From NCBI GenBank assembly GCA_035079385.1, contig JAVHKY010000023.1, positions 8,779,501 through 8,843,500 of the forward strand: 64,000 nucleotides of DNA, in the 5' to 3' direction. This stretch comes from Aspidiotus rigidus. Lineage: Eukaryota; Arthropoda; Insecta; Hemiptera; Diaspididae. This document shows positions 1-12,195 of this stretch, one piece after another (the stretch's first letter is position 1; every line of letters begins with the position of its first letter). The translations under genes were made by a program, and so were the position numbers. Below the pieces are notes generated by a model, which was given only the letters and a program-made list of their open reading frames with translations, was not told the origin of the DNA and did not search any database.

Positions 1-165
1 TAGTGCACCCAAAACTTAAAATCCTTCAAAAAAAAAAAAAAAAAAAAACTCGAACCGCATATAAGTTGTGCACCCAAAACAAAAAGCACTCAGAATCCTT
101 TGAAACAGACAAATATGCCAAGCAAGTAGTGCATACATCCCATATAAGTTGTACACCCTAGAAAA
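1..165. repeat. Short degenerate direct repeats
   Basis: Three loose copies of a motif like AGTTGTGCACCCAAAAC occur about 70 bp apart (near 1, 65 and 147), with an A-rich run between the first two. No coding potential was seen. The stretch borders the minisatellite-cored element that starts at 166. Confidence 0.4.
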
Positions 166-580
166 ACAACGGCTTCCTTAACGAAATTGAACGAGGAACG
201 CAGGGAACCTGTTTTATGAGTCATATAAGATTTGATATTGAGAATTAAAGGAAGCCTAGACTTCGATAAAGCTAGTATAAAGAAGTCCTAGAGACCTACC
301 ATAAGCCTAGTATAATATAGTTTGAGTCTGAATTTTTCGAATCTCGAGCCATATATGATAGGAGGGGGACAAGGAAAAATTCCCATCATATATGGCTCGA
401 GAGTCTGAAGTTTTCCAAGTCCCCCTCTTATCATATATGGCTCGACAGTCGAAATTTTTTCCAAGTCCCTCTCCTATTATATATGGCTCGATAGTCAACA
501 TTTTTCCAAGTTTTTTGTTGGGCGGCAGACGGCGCATGGAAAATTTCTCAAAAAGCCCCCCATAGAACAGGGTCCCTGTT
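166..580 (+). mobile_element. Minisatellite-cored MITE-like element, full copy 1
   Basis: This copy starts ACAACGGCTTCCTTAACG and ends CAGGGTCCCTGTT, with A-rich sequence on both sides. Near the 5' end the motif CAGGGAACCTGTTTTATG is mirrored at the 3' end by its approximate reverse complement, giving a subterminal inverted repeat. The first 90 bp can also fold, because GGCTTCCTTAA pairs with a later AAGGAAGCC. The core is a run of roughly 50 bp units containing TATCATATATGGCTCGA and TTTTTCCAAGTCCC. Other copies or parts lie at 655-946, 6358-6470 (reversed), 12088-12195, 14160-14481, 42201-42680, 43170-43644 and 56768-57267 (reversed). It has no ORF for its own mobilisation, so it is non-autonomous. 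The superfamily was not identified. Confidence 0.7.
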
Positions 581-654
581 AAAAAGTGATGGGCGCCGGG
601 CACCGTCCACCTGGTGATGGACGGCAAAACGAGGGATCTGAACAAAATTTCTAC

Positions 655-946
655 CTCGGAGCTGATAGGAGGGGGGTCTTAGAAACATTTCTACTTCTGA
701 GCTACATGTAATAGAAGGAGGACTTGGAAAAAAATTTCTACCTCCAAGCTATATATGATTGATGAGGGACTTGGAAAAATTTCTACCACCATGGGCTATA
801 TATTGAGCTATATATATGATGTAAGGGGACTCAAGACAATCTCCGGATTTCAGAGTGTATATGATAGAAAAGGGACTTGGAAGAATTTCGAGCCATATAA
901 GATAGGAAGACTTAGAAAAATGTCGATCTCACACGGTTCCCTGTTT
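655..946 (+). mobile_element. Partial copy of the minisatellite-cored element
   Basis: It contains several degenerate units with GACTTGGAAAAATTTC and AGCTATATATGAT and finishes with CACGGTTCCCTGTTT, which matches the 3' end of the family. The 5' end with the GGCTTCCTTAA stem is missing. Short ORFs here are by-products of the repeat. Confidence 0.5.
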
Positions 947-3900
947 GCCTCAACTAACAAAGTTGATGAAGGCAACTCTGAGTAGCCCAGCCAGTAGCCT
1001 GCGAGTTTTTAATCTATCAGAACTTGACGCCGTGATTCGGCCACACCTAATCAATCGAGGAAAATAGATAAAATTACAAAAGCAAATGAAGTTGGTGCTT
1101 GTGTATAAATCAAAATAGGTGTTATTCTCGACGGAATATGTAACTAAAAACAAAGAACTTTTTGGCACTGCCGTCGAATGAAGTTTTCGAGGTGGTTCGA
1201 ATAACATATTAGGTTGATTAAAAAACACTAGAAAAAATACCGGAGGTGCGTTAAAGAACCTGTCAATATCTGCCATCACATTGACGAAGTATCCATACCC
1301 TCTCTATGCTGGGTGGACGGCTTCGTTCAAAATTCGGGTGTAGTTACTTGTGTATAAAGTTGGTTAATTCCGGTAGTGTGGTCTCATCAAAAGGTGTTGT
1401 CTTTATTGGCTTATGTTTAAATACCATTAAAATTATAATTTCTATCATCTTCTCTTCTTTGACGTGTCCTCTTCTTTGTCGAAAGCGCAAAGCCATCATT
1501 CACGCCTCCTGAATGGACCTCAAACATGAGGTCATCTCGATTTTAAACTCTCAAGGGCGTATGGCTTACAGCAAAACCGTTTTAGCGAACTCCACAAAGT
1601 TAACCCAAATCTCTGTTGCTCGACTCTTACTGAAAACCACTTCATCTCCAGGTCACACTGATCAATATTCGTTCGCCCATGATGTCTCCGCGCTGTCACC
1701 AGATGTTATTACCATTCCTGCAGCTCAGCCTTCGAATCGCGCGCAAGACTATCTAATGATTACGATATAGGATTTTCCTTTTGAAATATTATGGAAATTA
1801 ATGGTGACAATTTTTTCTTCTATACCCATTGCCAAGACATCATTCAACTTCTACACATAATATTAGGGTCATTATCAGTGTTATCGCAGTGTAAAATCAT
1901 TCCGCCCACGCGTGACGAACGTAACGACAAACGGCTCGCAGAATTATCTGACTGTACCTAGACGACAGCCAGCGTCTTTTTCTCTTTGCAGGCTCGCTTG
2001 GAACCAATTGTCAAATTCCGATTACGTATTGGCATAATAAAAGACGTAATGTCGCGCAACATTGAACGTATATTTAATGGCCCATTTTCAAGAGTGAATA
2101 GGATATTCTGTTCATGATTTAAGGTGAAGGTGAGAATGTTTTCCCGGTTGTAAATTAAGAACCGTATAGGCACGAATTCGCGAGTTTTTTATTTTCAGGG
2201 GATCTATTACAAGAGTTATGTCACTGATAGAAGCCTCTATGCATTCTAGGAGAAGAGCAAAACAAAAATATTTACGTCGAACGACGTTTAGGTCGCGTAT
2301 CTGTTTACCATTCGTTAAAGATACGTGTGCAGGTATTCGAAGAATGTATATATTTACAAGTACGATTGAATTCAGGTCCTAGACAATGAGGACTTAGTAT
2401 GCATTATATTGTGTACGGATTAATTTGTTAAAAGTCGCCATCTTATACGAAATTGTTTTGTGCGATATTGTAGGCCCGCACCATTCTAATAAGAAAATGA
2501 AGGTAGGTCTACTACGTCCTTGTTTTCGAAGTTATTATTCCTACACAAAAGTTAGCGAGTAACGAGTCAATCTTTTTTTTTTTTTTTTGCTAACGAAAAA
2601 TTCAAATTAAGTAATACACCGATGCGGTTTCATAACACATCCACTATAATTGGAATTCGTCGTCGTCCTGTGATCTTTGAAAACAGCCTACTGAATGTTT
2701 CCATTTCGGAGCGTATAATACCAGAAAAATTGCAGATTTTTATCGTCGGCCAATGGTTTGTCGGATATTAAGTAGGTATTGTATTATTGAATAGTTGCAA
2801 GAATCTCGAGTGCATGATATACAACAACCCATTTGCAAACTAATGAATGCACGCGTACTTTTATTTGCTTTCATTTGTCTTAGGCCGACTGGTCACTTCA
2901 AGGTCGATTTAGCAAAATCTTAAGAGTCCCTATATTATGGTATATATATAAATTGAATAATATGACCAGAAAACACTCCACCTTAGGTCAATGATGCAGT
3001 AAATAGCGACTGAACTGTCTAATGACCCGAAAGTACTCATACGGAGTTGGTGACTTTTTATTGAAAAATACATACAAATAACACGCGATAGCGCCTTAAT
3101 TTTCTTTCGGTTTACGATCTTATTATTTATCATCGTGTATTTTATTGCAGCGTTTCCGCAAATCTTCGACGACATAGGCATGCTATAGTTGTAATATAAC
3201 AACTATCGTCGATAAGGTTATAAAAATGTGGAAGTCGCATCGTTAGGATTTCAACTCGCGAATGACCTGAAGAGTGCCGTGTAAAGTTTGTGGAAACCCG
3301 CGAGCAGTTTCTCGCGCATCTTTTCGAATGGCGTAACAATGAAAGGAGAATGATTATTTTTTTATGAAGTTTTTAAGAATTAAGCGCGAAAACTTTCGTC
3401 AGAATGCATTTATTCTCTGAATTTGGCTGCCTACAATAATACTGTACAAATATCCAATGCGGCTAGATTAGAATTTTAAAAAGATTCAATTTTAAACGAG
3501 CAGATTTTCAATGCGAGTGTATGAGAATTCTAAAATTTTCAACTTTATCGGACATCATAATTATCATAGTACAGTGACAGACTGCAAAAAAAATGGCTAT
3601 TAATGATAGAAGCATCAAAATAGGTATGGTGGGCTATGATACCAAAAGAAAATTTTAGAGATAGGGAGCCCTCCGAAATTTGCCATAAGAGAAGCGGCGG
3701 ACCGATTTTCGAGGTTCCATACCCCCTATATGTGAAAGTGGGGTGAGCCATTTCGGCGTCATTGGGGCCGATTTTACATATTTTCACCCTCCTGAATTCG
3801 AATATATAATTCTTTTCAAGATCCGACCACGAAAAGTGACCTAAATTATTTCAAATTGAAAATTTCTTGAAAATTTCCATATTTTCCAATTTTTGCGAAA

Positions 3901-4479
3901 AATACGTAAAAATAACGGTTTTTCTTTTCGAGACCAAATACATTGTTCAGGGTCAAATTTTCAGTATAATATTCGAGTAGTGGAGGTCAAATGTGAGATT
4001 TCAACGTAAATATGAGTTCTCTACGTCGACGTGGGGGGAAACAAGAGGTACCGCAAGTTGCCTAATTTCGAGGATTTTTTATGTTTGTCACACGTTTTTT
4101 GAATATTTCCATCTTTGTACATAATGCGAAGGATTTTGAAGCATTAAAAATTGCAAATAATATGGTGACTGGAAACTTCAAACAATGAAGCTATATGTCT
4201 TTGAGCCTTTCGCTTCACCTTGGTTGGCATTTGAGGTCACAAAATAGGTTTTTTCCGAAACATATATTCGACAAATCTTCAGTATTGAGATCGATTTTAA
4301 AATTTCCATGATAATAACCTCTCCTTAAAACAATGACCTCTTGTGGAGATATAATACTATACTGACACGAGATCCTTTTTCCTCTTGGCTATTTTGCGGG
4401 GAGAGGATCCGGAGGAAATTTGGATAGTAGAATTTTGGAATAGAAAAAACAATATTGACTTCTTTTGTTCAAATTTTGA
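947..4479. other. Non-coding stretch, nothing recognised
   Basis: AT-rich single-copy-looking DNA. The open frames are short, not recognisable as any family, and lack supporting splice or start context. No tRNA, tandem array or clear element end was seen. Presumably intergenic or upstream intron of the storkhead-box gene. Confidence 0.5.
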
Positions 4480-5330
4480 TATCTTTAACTACCTGAATCA
4501 CTCGAATCAACATGCGTGCAGGTACACGCTATTATCAGAAAGTACGGTCACTACGGTCGTAGCAAAATAATGCGAGAAAGTCACGTACTTCAATAATGAA
4601 AAAAGGAAGAAAACATCGAAAAGCCTAATAGACGGGCCTTTTTAATGAAAGATGAAACGAGGAGTCGCTAGCGTCAAAAGGACATAGAAAATGCATTCCG
4701 GTCTCCGGTCACCAAGAAAACTACGCTGGAAACCTTTCTTTCTCTTTCTCATTTTAAAGACTCTTGAGAATGTCTTTGAATTGTATACCTATGGATGAAC
4801 AGTCGGAATTATGCTGCAGAAAAGTTATAAAATCATTTGCCAACTACCTGAATCACCCAAATACGCATACGCACAGGTTTATCCTGGTATCCGAAATTAC
4901 AGTTCCTACAAACGGTCTGATACGGTCGCAGAAAAATATTACGAGAAAGTCACGTTCTTTAGAAAAAAAAGAAACATGAAATTTCAATTGAGAGCCAAAT
5001 AGACCGACCTTTTTAATGAAAGGTGAAACGAGGAGTCGCTAACGTCAAAAGGACGTAGAAAATGCATTCCGGTCTCCGGTCACCTAGAAAACTATGCTGT
5101 AAACCTTTTCTTCTCTTTCTCATTTTAAAGCATCCGCGAGACTGTTTTTGAATTATACACCTACCTATTGTTTATAAACAGGCTGCAAAACGCAAAAAAA
5201 AAAATCATAAAACCAAGTAAACATCCGTGCAGGTATATCCTGGTATCCGAAACTATGGTCCCTACGATGGTCATTACGATGGTCATTACGGTCGTAGCAA
5301 AATATTACGAGAAAGTCACGCTCTTACACA
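4480..5330 (+). repeat. Tandem repeat, about 368 bp unit, about 2.3 copies
   Basis: The motif TGCATTCCGGTCTCCGGTCA occurs near 4692 and again near 5064. AGAAAGTCACG recurs near 4573, 4942 and 5308. The spacing is 366-372 bp. The unit also contains TTTTTAATGAAAGRTGAAAC and a CT-rich tract. A short ACGATGGTCATT triplication sits at the end. The open frames inside differ between copies, so they are not taken as genes. Confidence 0.75.
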
Positions 5331-5469
5331 CCTCGAAGTCAAAATAAGTACCCCTTTTCATATGTATAGCATTTTCAAACACATGGAGCTCCACAATTAG
5401 AAATTTGCGTAATTCCTCCTTCTATACTATGTGTATTTAGCTCAAAAGTTGAATTATTCTTATGGTTAG

Positions 5470-6070
5470 TCTTTCTTATAACAGATATTCAGAGAACGAA
5501 ATTCTCTCAAGTCCTACCATACTTATAACTGAAAGGCCGACCTCTGCATTGTGTGCTGTCCACAGATTGGTAATGCACCACCTACTTCTGAGGTCGATGG
5601 CACACAAACGTTCTCTGAACGCCTTCATCACCTTGTTTGTGTACTTCCCTACGCTTATGGTAATCATCCGGAGTGCTTTTTCGCTAGCCTGTCATGGGCT
5701 CTCTTTTTTGCATCCATTTTCCCGAGGACTTCCCTAGGGTGGTGGGAGGATTCCCCTGGGATGATGGTGTGGGTGGGTGTTGGCTCCTCGTAGATTTTGT
5801 ATTCTGTCCTGTCATCCTTCAGTGTTTGTGTTAGGTCCAAATAGTTGATGGTCTCGTTACCCTTCTCCCGAGTGAATTCACCGTCAGAAGGATGTCGTTT
5901 CTCTGAAAGGTGAGAAGTTCCTCCTTTGATATGATATCAAAAATGTTTGTCATGTCCAAGAATACCAGTTTACCGTTACTCTACCTTGTCCAATCCCTCT
6001 AGCAGCTACCTGTTGTTTCCGATGCTTTGTTCACAATATGCAAACTGGTAGTTTTTTTCCTTCCAGACTG
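5470..6070 (-). pseudogene. Decayed LINE reverse transcriptase fragment
   Basis: On the minus strand a broken frame reads LVFLDMTNIFDII near 5910-5990, which fits reverse transcriptase motif A of non-LTR elements (the F-D-x-x-x-x-F-D pattern). It is preceded by a weak match to the Y-x-F-x-x-x-x-S segment. The frame is interrupted by stops and shifts. The same sequence, with different damage, occurs at 26040-27005 and 27900-28085, so this is a family of LINE fragments. The exact clade is unclear. It is not functional. Confidence 0.55.
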
Positions 6071-6117
6071 TTAAAAGCCGAAAGTCAGACTTGACTGTTA
6101 ACAGTTAGCTGGATCGA

Positions 6118-6177
6118 GTAACTATAAAAAGACATCAAAAATGGTCTTCATTTATTTGGCTCCGCCAGAAAATACGA
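6118..6177. repeat. Short segment shared with the right flank of the composite elements
   Basis: TTCATTTATTTGGCT followed by CCAGAAAAT occurs here and directly after both full composite elements (near 11240 and 61065). The shared sequence extends past the inverted ends of those elements, which leaves their true right boundary uncertain. Confidence 0.5.
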
Positions 6178-6357
6178 AAACTACAAAAAATGCAGTAAAC
6201 TAAGAAAGTACATAAAATACAGAAATTCATCCCAATCGTTTTTATCATAGCATTATCTCTCTTGTTTATTGAAGGAGAGGTCAAATGTCAGATTTTTTGG
6301 AGGAACATTTTGGCGACAACGATTACCGGGCCTATGAAGCCTGAAGGATAAAAGATT

Positions 6358-6470
6358 TTAACAGGAGACCTGTTCTATTGGGGGTTTTTCAAGACTTTTG
6401 CCGTGCACCGTGTTATATCCGGCCAAAACAAAGGTGGTTCAAGTCCAACATCATTGGCAACTATGGCTCA
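6358..6470 (-). mobile_element. Terminal fragment of the minisatellite-cored element, reversed
   Basis: TTTTAACAGGAGACCTGTTC then TATTGGGGGTTTTTCAAG is the reverse complement of the family's 3' end. Only the end is present. It is followed immediately by a fragment of the composite element. Confidence 0.55.
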
Positions 6471-6477
6471 AACGCAC

Positions 6478-6560
6478 GGTCTCTCTTGACGGGGGGGGGG
6501 GGGGTGTACTCGCGAGTTTCAAAATCCGGGTCCGGCGAGAGAAAAGACATGTAACATGTC
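6478..6560 (-). mobile_element. 5' end fragment of the composite microsatellite element, reversed
   Basis: Read on the minus strand it is GACATGTTACATGTC, TTTTCTCTCGCCGGACC, AAACTCGCGAGTACACC and then a run of C. That is the first 80 bp of the elements at 8655, 35691 and 58618. The rest of the element is missing. Confidence 0.65.
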
Positions 6561-8654
6561 AAAAATACGACAAAAAGTGGAAAAGAAGATGGCCGAAATG
6601 GAGAAGATGGAAGCCCTTGAAAAGGAACTCAAATCTCGTTGAAATAAAAACGGTTGAGAAACTGCCACGTGATAACTTTTGTATCTGTACGAGTATCGAA
6701 AACCTAGTTTGTCTGACGATGATACCTACGCGTATCGAAAGCTCGCGAATATTTCACGGCAGAAAAACTATCCTTCCTTTCTTCTCCAGAAAACTGTATC
6801 ATGAGCTGAAAATATTGTTTTCATTCTTCCGTCCAAATGAATAGGAAAAATTGGGAGGAAATGAAATGAACTGAATACAGAAGATACAACGAGAGTAAAC
6901 ATGTGCCCCGATTTATATGCGATCTAAATTTTTCTTTTCTCTCATAACCTCGAAAAGAGAAGAATCAGAAATCATGTATAAAGGGCCATAAGAAAGTCGT
7001 AAAGTCGAGAGATTCCGATCTCGTGAACACCTTGATAAAAATAGGAATGTTTTCATCGAAATTTTTTATTTTATTAATTAGCGAGTTAATGTTGCGTTAA
7101 TCGTATTATCAAGTCCCGAGAATTTATTTTCCGGAATGTTTCATTAATATTCTTTGCTAGTACACAGTTTTTCATAAGAATGAAAGACATCGACGAAGGT
7201 CGAGATCTTGGAGACCTCTACGCGAGTAATCCGTCTACAAACAGTCATCCCTTCGTTTTCTCACATACGTCATCCGTGAACATCAATCACCCTTTTGATG
7301 TTGACAAATGCTCGTAAATCTGTACGAGCATATATTGTCTGCATTTTATGATGTAACTTTAAAATAATTTCCATCAGGAACAATTACTGGACATACGAGA
7401 TTGAATCGGCAACAATACAGAGCCATCACGCAATAGTTTTCGAACTTTTGAAGAATTGTAACAATGTTTTTTCCTTCTTTACCGACACCATCAATTTGTT
7501 TCTTATTTCAGTGTTCGCGTTAATAAATCGTATCTCCTTTGCTGTTATCACCGAGTTATTAACTGTTTCTTCATTAGGCACGGACAAGACAAATGAGTCC
7601 TACTCATTACTAATGTTAAATGTAGCAACTTCTTGGTCGTGACTAGACGTCGCATTTTTCGGGATACACACGCTCCCTTTCTTCTGTCAGCGTCTCTTTC
7701 GAGTTTTTTTTTTTTCCAAACGTCAGACGTCAGGTACGAGTGGGCATGATTAAGTCGGCAGAATATCACGCGGCACGTGATGGTTGAACTGTATGGACGC
7801 AAGATGCTGGGTTTTGATTTACAACGCGTGTTCGTAAATCGTTCGTATGCTCTGTATACAGAAACTTCAGAAGCATTCTTTTTTACTCGCGTCTTTTCAA
7901 CTCTTTCGATCTCTTTTTGTCATATTTTTTCCCTCCTATAATTAATTTTCAACGCCGTTCGCCAAGTATACCTAGATAATAAATGAGTTATAGCCTATAT
8001 GTACACTTCGTAATATGGGCGCGTTTCCTCGATTTACAAATATTGCGTGCTCTAAAATTATGACGTCGAATTCTATAATATGATTTCAGAACTATGCTAT
8101 ACGACTATAGCTGGGACAATACACGGATTTTTTATCGAGGCTTCCTGGTTCGTATAGACGTTGGTAAATTACCGATTAGTTCCGCGGCTATTCCGCGGAT
8201 TATTGAATTTATCATCCGACGTATCGACCACCACGTTGAGCCTTCGTGTATATGTAACATAGGAGTCAAAAATACAGACGAAAAAGTTAGAAATTGAATC
8301 GAATTTCTCGAGCTATCATTTCGTGTACATCGATTCGTGAAATAGGAACTAATAATCTTAAAAGTTTAGCGGATTTGTTTCTCAAAAGGGGGACTCGACG
8401 TTTGATACAGCATTGTTTAATGAACCTTGAAGATTTGGTCGTTACGCTGACCTTTCACGTATACCCTCTCGGATGCAATCACAACTAGAATGCACGTTTT
8501 AATTTTACGATACATTCGTCAAATAACTCAAAGATGCTTCTCAGATATTGCTTCACTTTGACAGATTAAGAGTAAGCAACTTTGAAAAATAAACGATGGA
8601 TTGGTTACCATGGGCAAACTATAACGCGAAACGATGATTCTTTGTCGAACTCTT
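6561..8654. other. Non-coding stretch, nothing recognised
   Basis: AT-rich, with only short unrelated open frames. No repeats, hairpins or protein families were recognised by eye. Confidence 0.5.
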
Positions 8655-8802
8655 GACATGTTCCATGTCTTTTCTCTCGCCGGACCCCGATTTTGAAACT
8701 CGCGAGTACACCCCCCCTCCCCCCCCCGGCAAGAGAAATCTCTACCCCGTGGGTGATTCAGAAATTTGCGAGTACACCCCGCGTAATAATAATAATTAAT
8801 GA

Positions 8803-8851
<49 letters not shown>

Positions 8852-9717
8852 AAATAATTAATATAATTGATAATTAGAAAATCTCTACCCCGTGGGTGAT
8901 TCAGAAATTCGCGAGTACACCCCGCGTAATAATAATAAATAATTAATTAATTAATAATTAAATAATTAAATGAATAAATAATTAAATAATTAAATAATTG
9001 AATAATTAAATAAATAAATGATTAAATAATTAATATAATTAATAATTAGAAAATCTCTACCCCTTGGGTGATTCAGAAATTCGCGAGTACACCCCGCATA
9101 ATAATAATAAATAAATAATTAATTAATTAATTAATTAATTAATAATTAAATAATTAAATAAATAAATAAATAGTTAAATAATTAATATAATTCAATAATT
9201 AAATAAACAATATAATTAAATAATTGAATGAATAAATAATTAAATAATTAAAAATTAAATAAATAAATGATTAAATAATTAATATAATTAATAATTAGAA
9301 AATCTCTACCCCTTGGGTGATTCAGAAATTCGCGAGTACACCCCGCGTAATAATAATAAATAATTAATTCAATAATAATTAAATAATTAAATAAATAAAT
9401 GATTAAATAATTAATATAATTAATAATTAGAAAATTTTCTAAGTCCCTCTTCCTATGATATATGGCTGGATAGTCGAAATTTTTCCAAGTCCCCTAGACT
9501 TGAATTGTCTCATACCATTCCAATACAACAGCGAGATCGCTCGTTCGCCCCACGAAAGTTGATACCTCAAAATATAGAACACCCACAATTACCTCAAAAT
9601 ATTTCTCATACAAGACTTATACGACGCCAAGATAGGTAAAGGGGTAAACGAATAATATCTCACGAACACTTGACCTAGTGCAAGAATTAATAATAAATAA
9701 ATAAATGAATAAATGAA

Positions 9718-9756
<39 letters not shown>

Positions 9757-9761
9757 ATAGA

Positions 9762-9817
<56 letters not shown>

Positions 9818-10184
9818 ATTAAATAATTAAATAATTAAATAAATAAAGGCTGAATAGTCGAAATTTTTCCAGGTCCCCTAGACTTGAATTGTCTCATACC
9901 ATTCCAATACAACAGCGAGACAGGGGGCGAACGAGCGGAGTGAGTTCGCGCTACCTCATATTTCTCAAAAAAGACTTGAATTTTAAATACCATTCCAATA
10001 CAACAGCGAGATCGCTCGTTCGCCCCACGAAAGTTGATACCTCAAAATATAGAACACCCACAATTACCTCAAAATATTTCTCATACAAGACTTATACGAC
10101 GCCAAGATAGGTAAAGGGGTAAACGAATAATATCTCACGAACACTTGACCTAGTGCAAGAATTAATAATAAATAAATAAATGAA

Positions 10185-10220
<36 letters not shown>

Positions 10221-11237
10221 ATTAAATAATTAAATAATTAAATAAATAAAGGCTGAATAGTCGAAATTTTTCCAGGTCCCCTAGACTTGAATTGTCTCAC
10301 ACCATTCCAATACAACAGCGAGACAGGGGGCGAACGAGCGGAGTGAGTTCGCGCTACCTCATATTTCTCATACAAGACTTATACGACGCCAAGATAGGTA
10401 AAGGGGTAAACGAATAATATCTCACGAACACTTGACCTAGTAGAAGAATTAATAATAAATAAATAAATGAATAAATAAGTAAATAAATAAATAAATAGAT
10501 AAATGAATAAATAAATAAATAAATCGATAAATAAATAAATCGATAAATAAATAAATAAATAAATAAATAATATTAAATAAATAAATAAATAAAGGCTGAA
10601 TAGTCGAAATTTTTCCAAGTCCCCTAGACTTGAATTGTCTCATACCATTCCAATAGAACAGCGAGACAGGGGGCGAACGAGCGGAGCGAGTTCGCGCTAC
10701 CTCATATTTCTCAAAAAAGACTTGAATTTTAAATACCATTCCAATACAACAGCGAGATCGCTCGTTCGCCCCACGAAAGTTGATACCTCAAAATATAGAA
10801 CACCCACAATAACCTCAAAATATTTCTCATACAAGACTTATACGACGCCAAGATAGGTAAAGGGGTAAACGAATAATATCTCACGAACACTTGATCTAGT
10901 ACAAGAATTAATAATAAATAAATAAATAAATAAATAAATAATATTAAATAATTAAATAATTAAATAATTTAATAATTAAATAATTGAATAATTAAATAAT
11001 TAAATAAATAAAGGCTGGATAGTCGAAATTTTTCCAAGTCCCCTAGACTTGAATTGTCACATACCATTCCAATACAACAGCGAGTTCGCGCTACCTCGTA
11101 TTTCTCATAGAAGACTTATACGACGCCAAGATAGGTAAAGGGGTAAACGAATAATATCTCACGAACACTTGACCTAGTAGAAGCCTAGACTGAAATATTT
11201 CAAGATGACTGATAAAATATAAAAGACAAGGAACATG
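8655..11237 (+). mobile_element. Composite microsatellite element, full copy A
   Basis: It begins GACATGTTCCATGTCTTTT and ends AAAAGACAAGGAACATG, a 17 bp inverted repeat with one mismatch. After a C-rich run it contains four blocks of ATCTCTACCCC..GGGTGATTCAG and TCGCGAGTACACCCCGCG, each followed by AATAAT and AAAT/TTAA microsatellite. From about 9430 a second unit type, roughly 250-400 bp, is tandemly repeated five times. It contains CCCTAGACTTGAATTGTC, GCGAGATCGCTCGTTCGCC and AAGATAGGTAAAGGGGTAAA, each copy followed by an (AAAT)n tract of different length. The last unit is truncated. There is no transposase or RT frame. The repeated 73-codon ORF is just the unit's frame. Copy B (58618-61061) has the same order. 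Non-autonomous element; the superfamily is unresolved. Confidence 0.65.
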
Positions 11238-11499
11238 ATTTTCATTTATTTGGCTATGCCAGAAAATTTTTTTTTTTGAGTATACCTACATATCGCAAGC
11301 AGCATTAATTTGTTACCTTGCTTCTCCTCGAACAAAACTGGTCTCGTTATCTTCCAGCGAAATCGTCGCTCTCAAATTCCTCTACCTTCACTCGAAATTC
11401 CTAAATCTTATAAATATTTGAGGCTCACTCCAATTGTTTTTATCGTCCTCATTCCCCCCGTTGAAAGGGAAAAGTGCACTTTGTTCTCGACGCAAGCAT

Positions 11500-12080
11500 A
11501 AAAACTTCATCAGGCTTGAACCTAAATGATTGTTCCCGTCGTACAACCTCCTCTCACATGTACTATCATACAATACCGTATTCATGAGATACATTTGCAA
11601 AATATATCCCCAGGTTCGCTGTTCTGGCGTGAAAATCCAACAGATAAACTTCAAGTTTATTAAATGGTCAGATTAACCTTTGGTACAGCATCTGCTCCCT
11701 TCTTCTCTACTCAATATCTTCAAGCACTAGCAGAAACCCGATTCCCAATCACCAGTTCAAGCTGCTCTCTTGAATGATTTTTACGTCGACGATTTACTCT
11801 CCAGAGCAGGCTCCTTAGAAGAGGCTTCAAAAGGACCTTACTCACGTACTCGAAACTGCTGGAATGCATCTTGGCAAATGGCGATCTTATAACTTAGAAT
11901 TTTTGAATCACATTCCACCCGAAAGACGAGAAACGAAGTTATCTTTAGGCACTGACGACAAACCACTAATAGAAACATTAGGACTATTTTGGTGACCAAC
12001 TGAAGATATTTATCAAATTTCAATCGATGTTCACGAAGCTGAACTAGCAAGAAACCAAAAAACAAGTGCTATCCACCATT
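11500..12080 (+). pseudogene. BEL/Pao LTR retrotransposon pol remnant
   Basis: Fragments in shifting plus-strand frames follow the order expected for a BEL/Pao reverse transcriptase. SGLNLND lies near 11510. LTFGTASAPFFSTQ near 11668 matches the family's TFGTASAP motif. NDFYVDDLLSRAGSLEEA near 11775 holds the YVDD active site. Further on come LGKWRSYNLEFLNHIPPE and ETLGLFW near 11860-11990. Frameshifts and an in-frame TGA after ETLGLFW show it is dead. No LTRs, protease or integrase were found nearby. It stops where a minisatellite-element fragment begins at 12088. Confidence 0.75.
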
Positions 12081-12087
12081 GCGAAAA

Positions 12088-12195
12088 TGACGGCTTCCTT
12101 AACAAAGTTGAACGAGGAACGCAGAGGCAACCCGATAAGATTCAAATTGAAATCTTAACGAGTCTCAAGTTTTTCCAAGTCCATTGTGTCATGGT
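12088..12195 (+). mobile_element. 5' fragment of the minisatellite-cored element
   Basis: TGACGGCTTCCTTAACAAAG followed by TTGAACGAGGAACGCAG matches the family's start. The core and 3' end are missing. Only one TTTTTCCAAGTCC unit remains before unrelated sequence. Confidence 0.6.

Noticed and set aside
10379..10739. Leu/Ile/Tyr/Phe-rich ORFs over AAAT tracts
   Set aside because: Translation of (AAAT)n microsatellite on the minus strand.
9889..10856. Repeated 73-codon ORF starting MSHTIPIQQRD (also at 60053 and 60454) as a gene family
   Set aside because: It is the frame of the tandem unit in the composite elements. It spans unit boundaries, shifts where units differ and has no domain or promoter.
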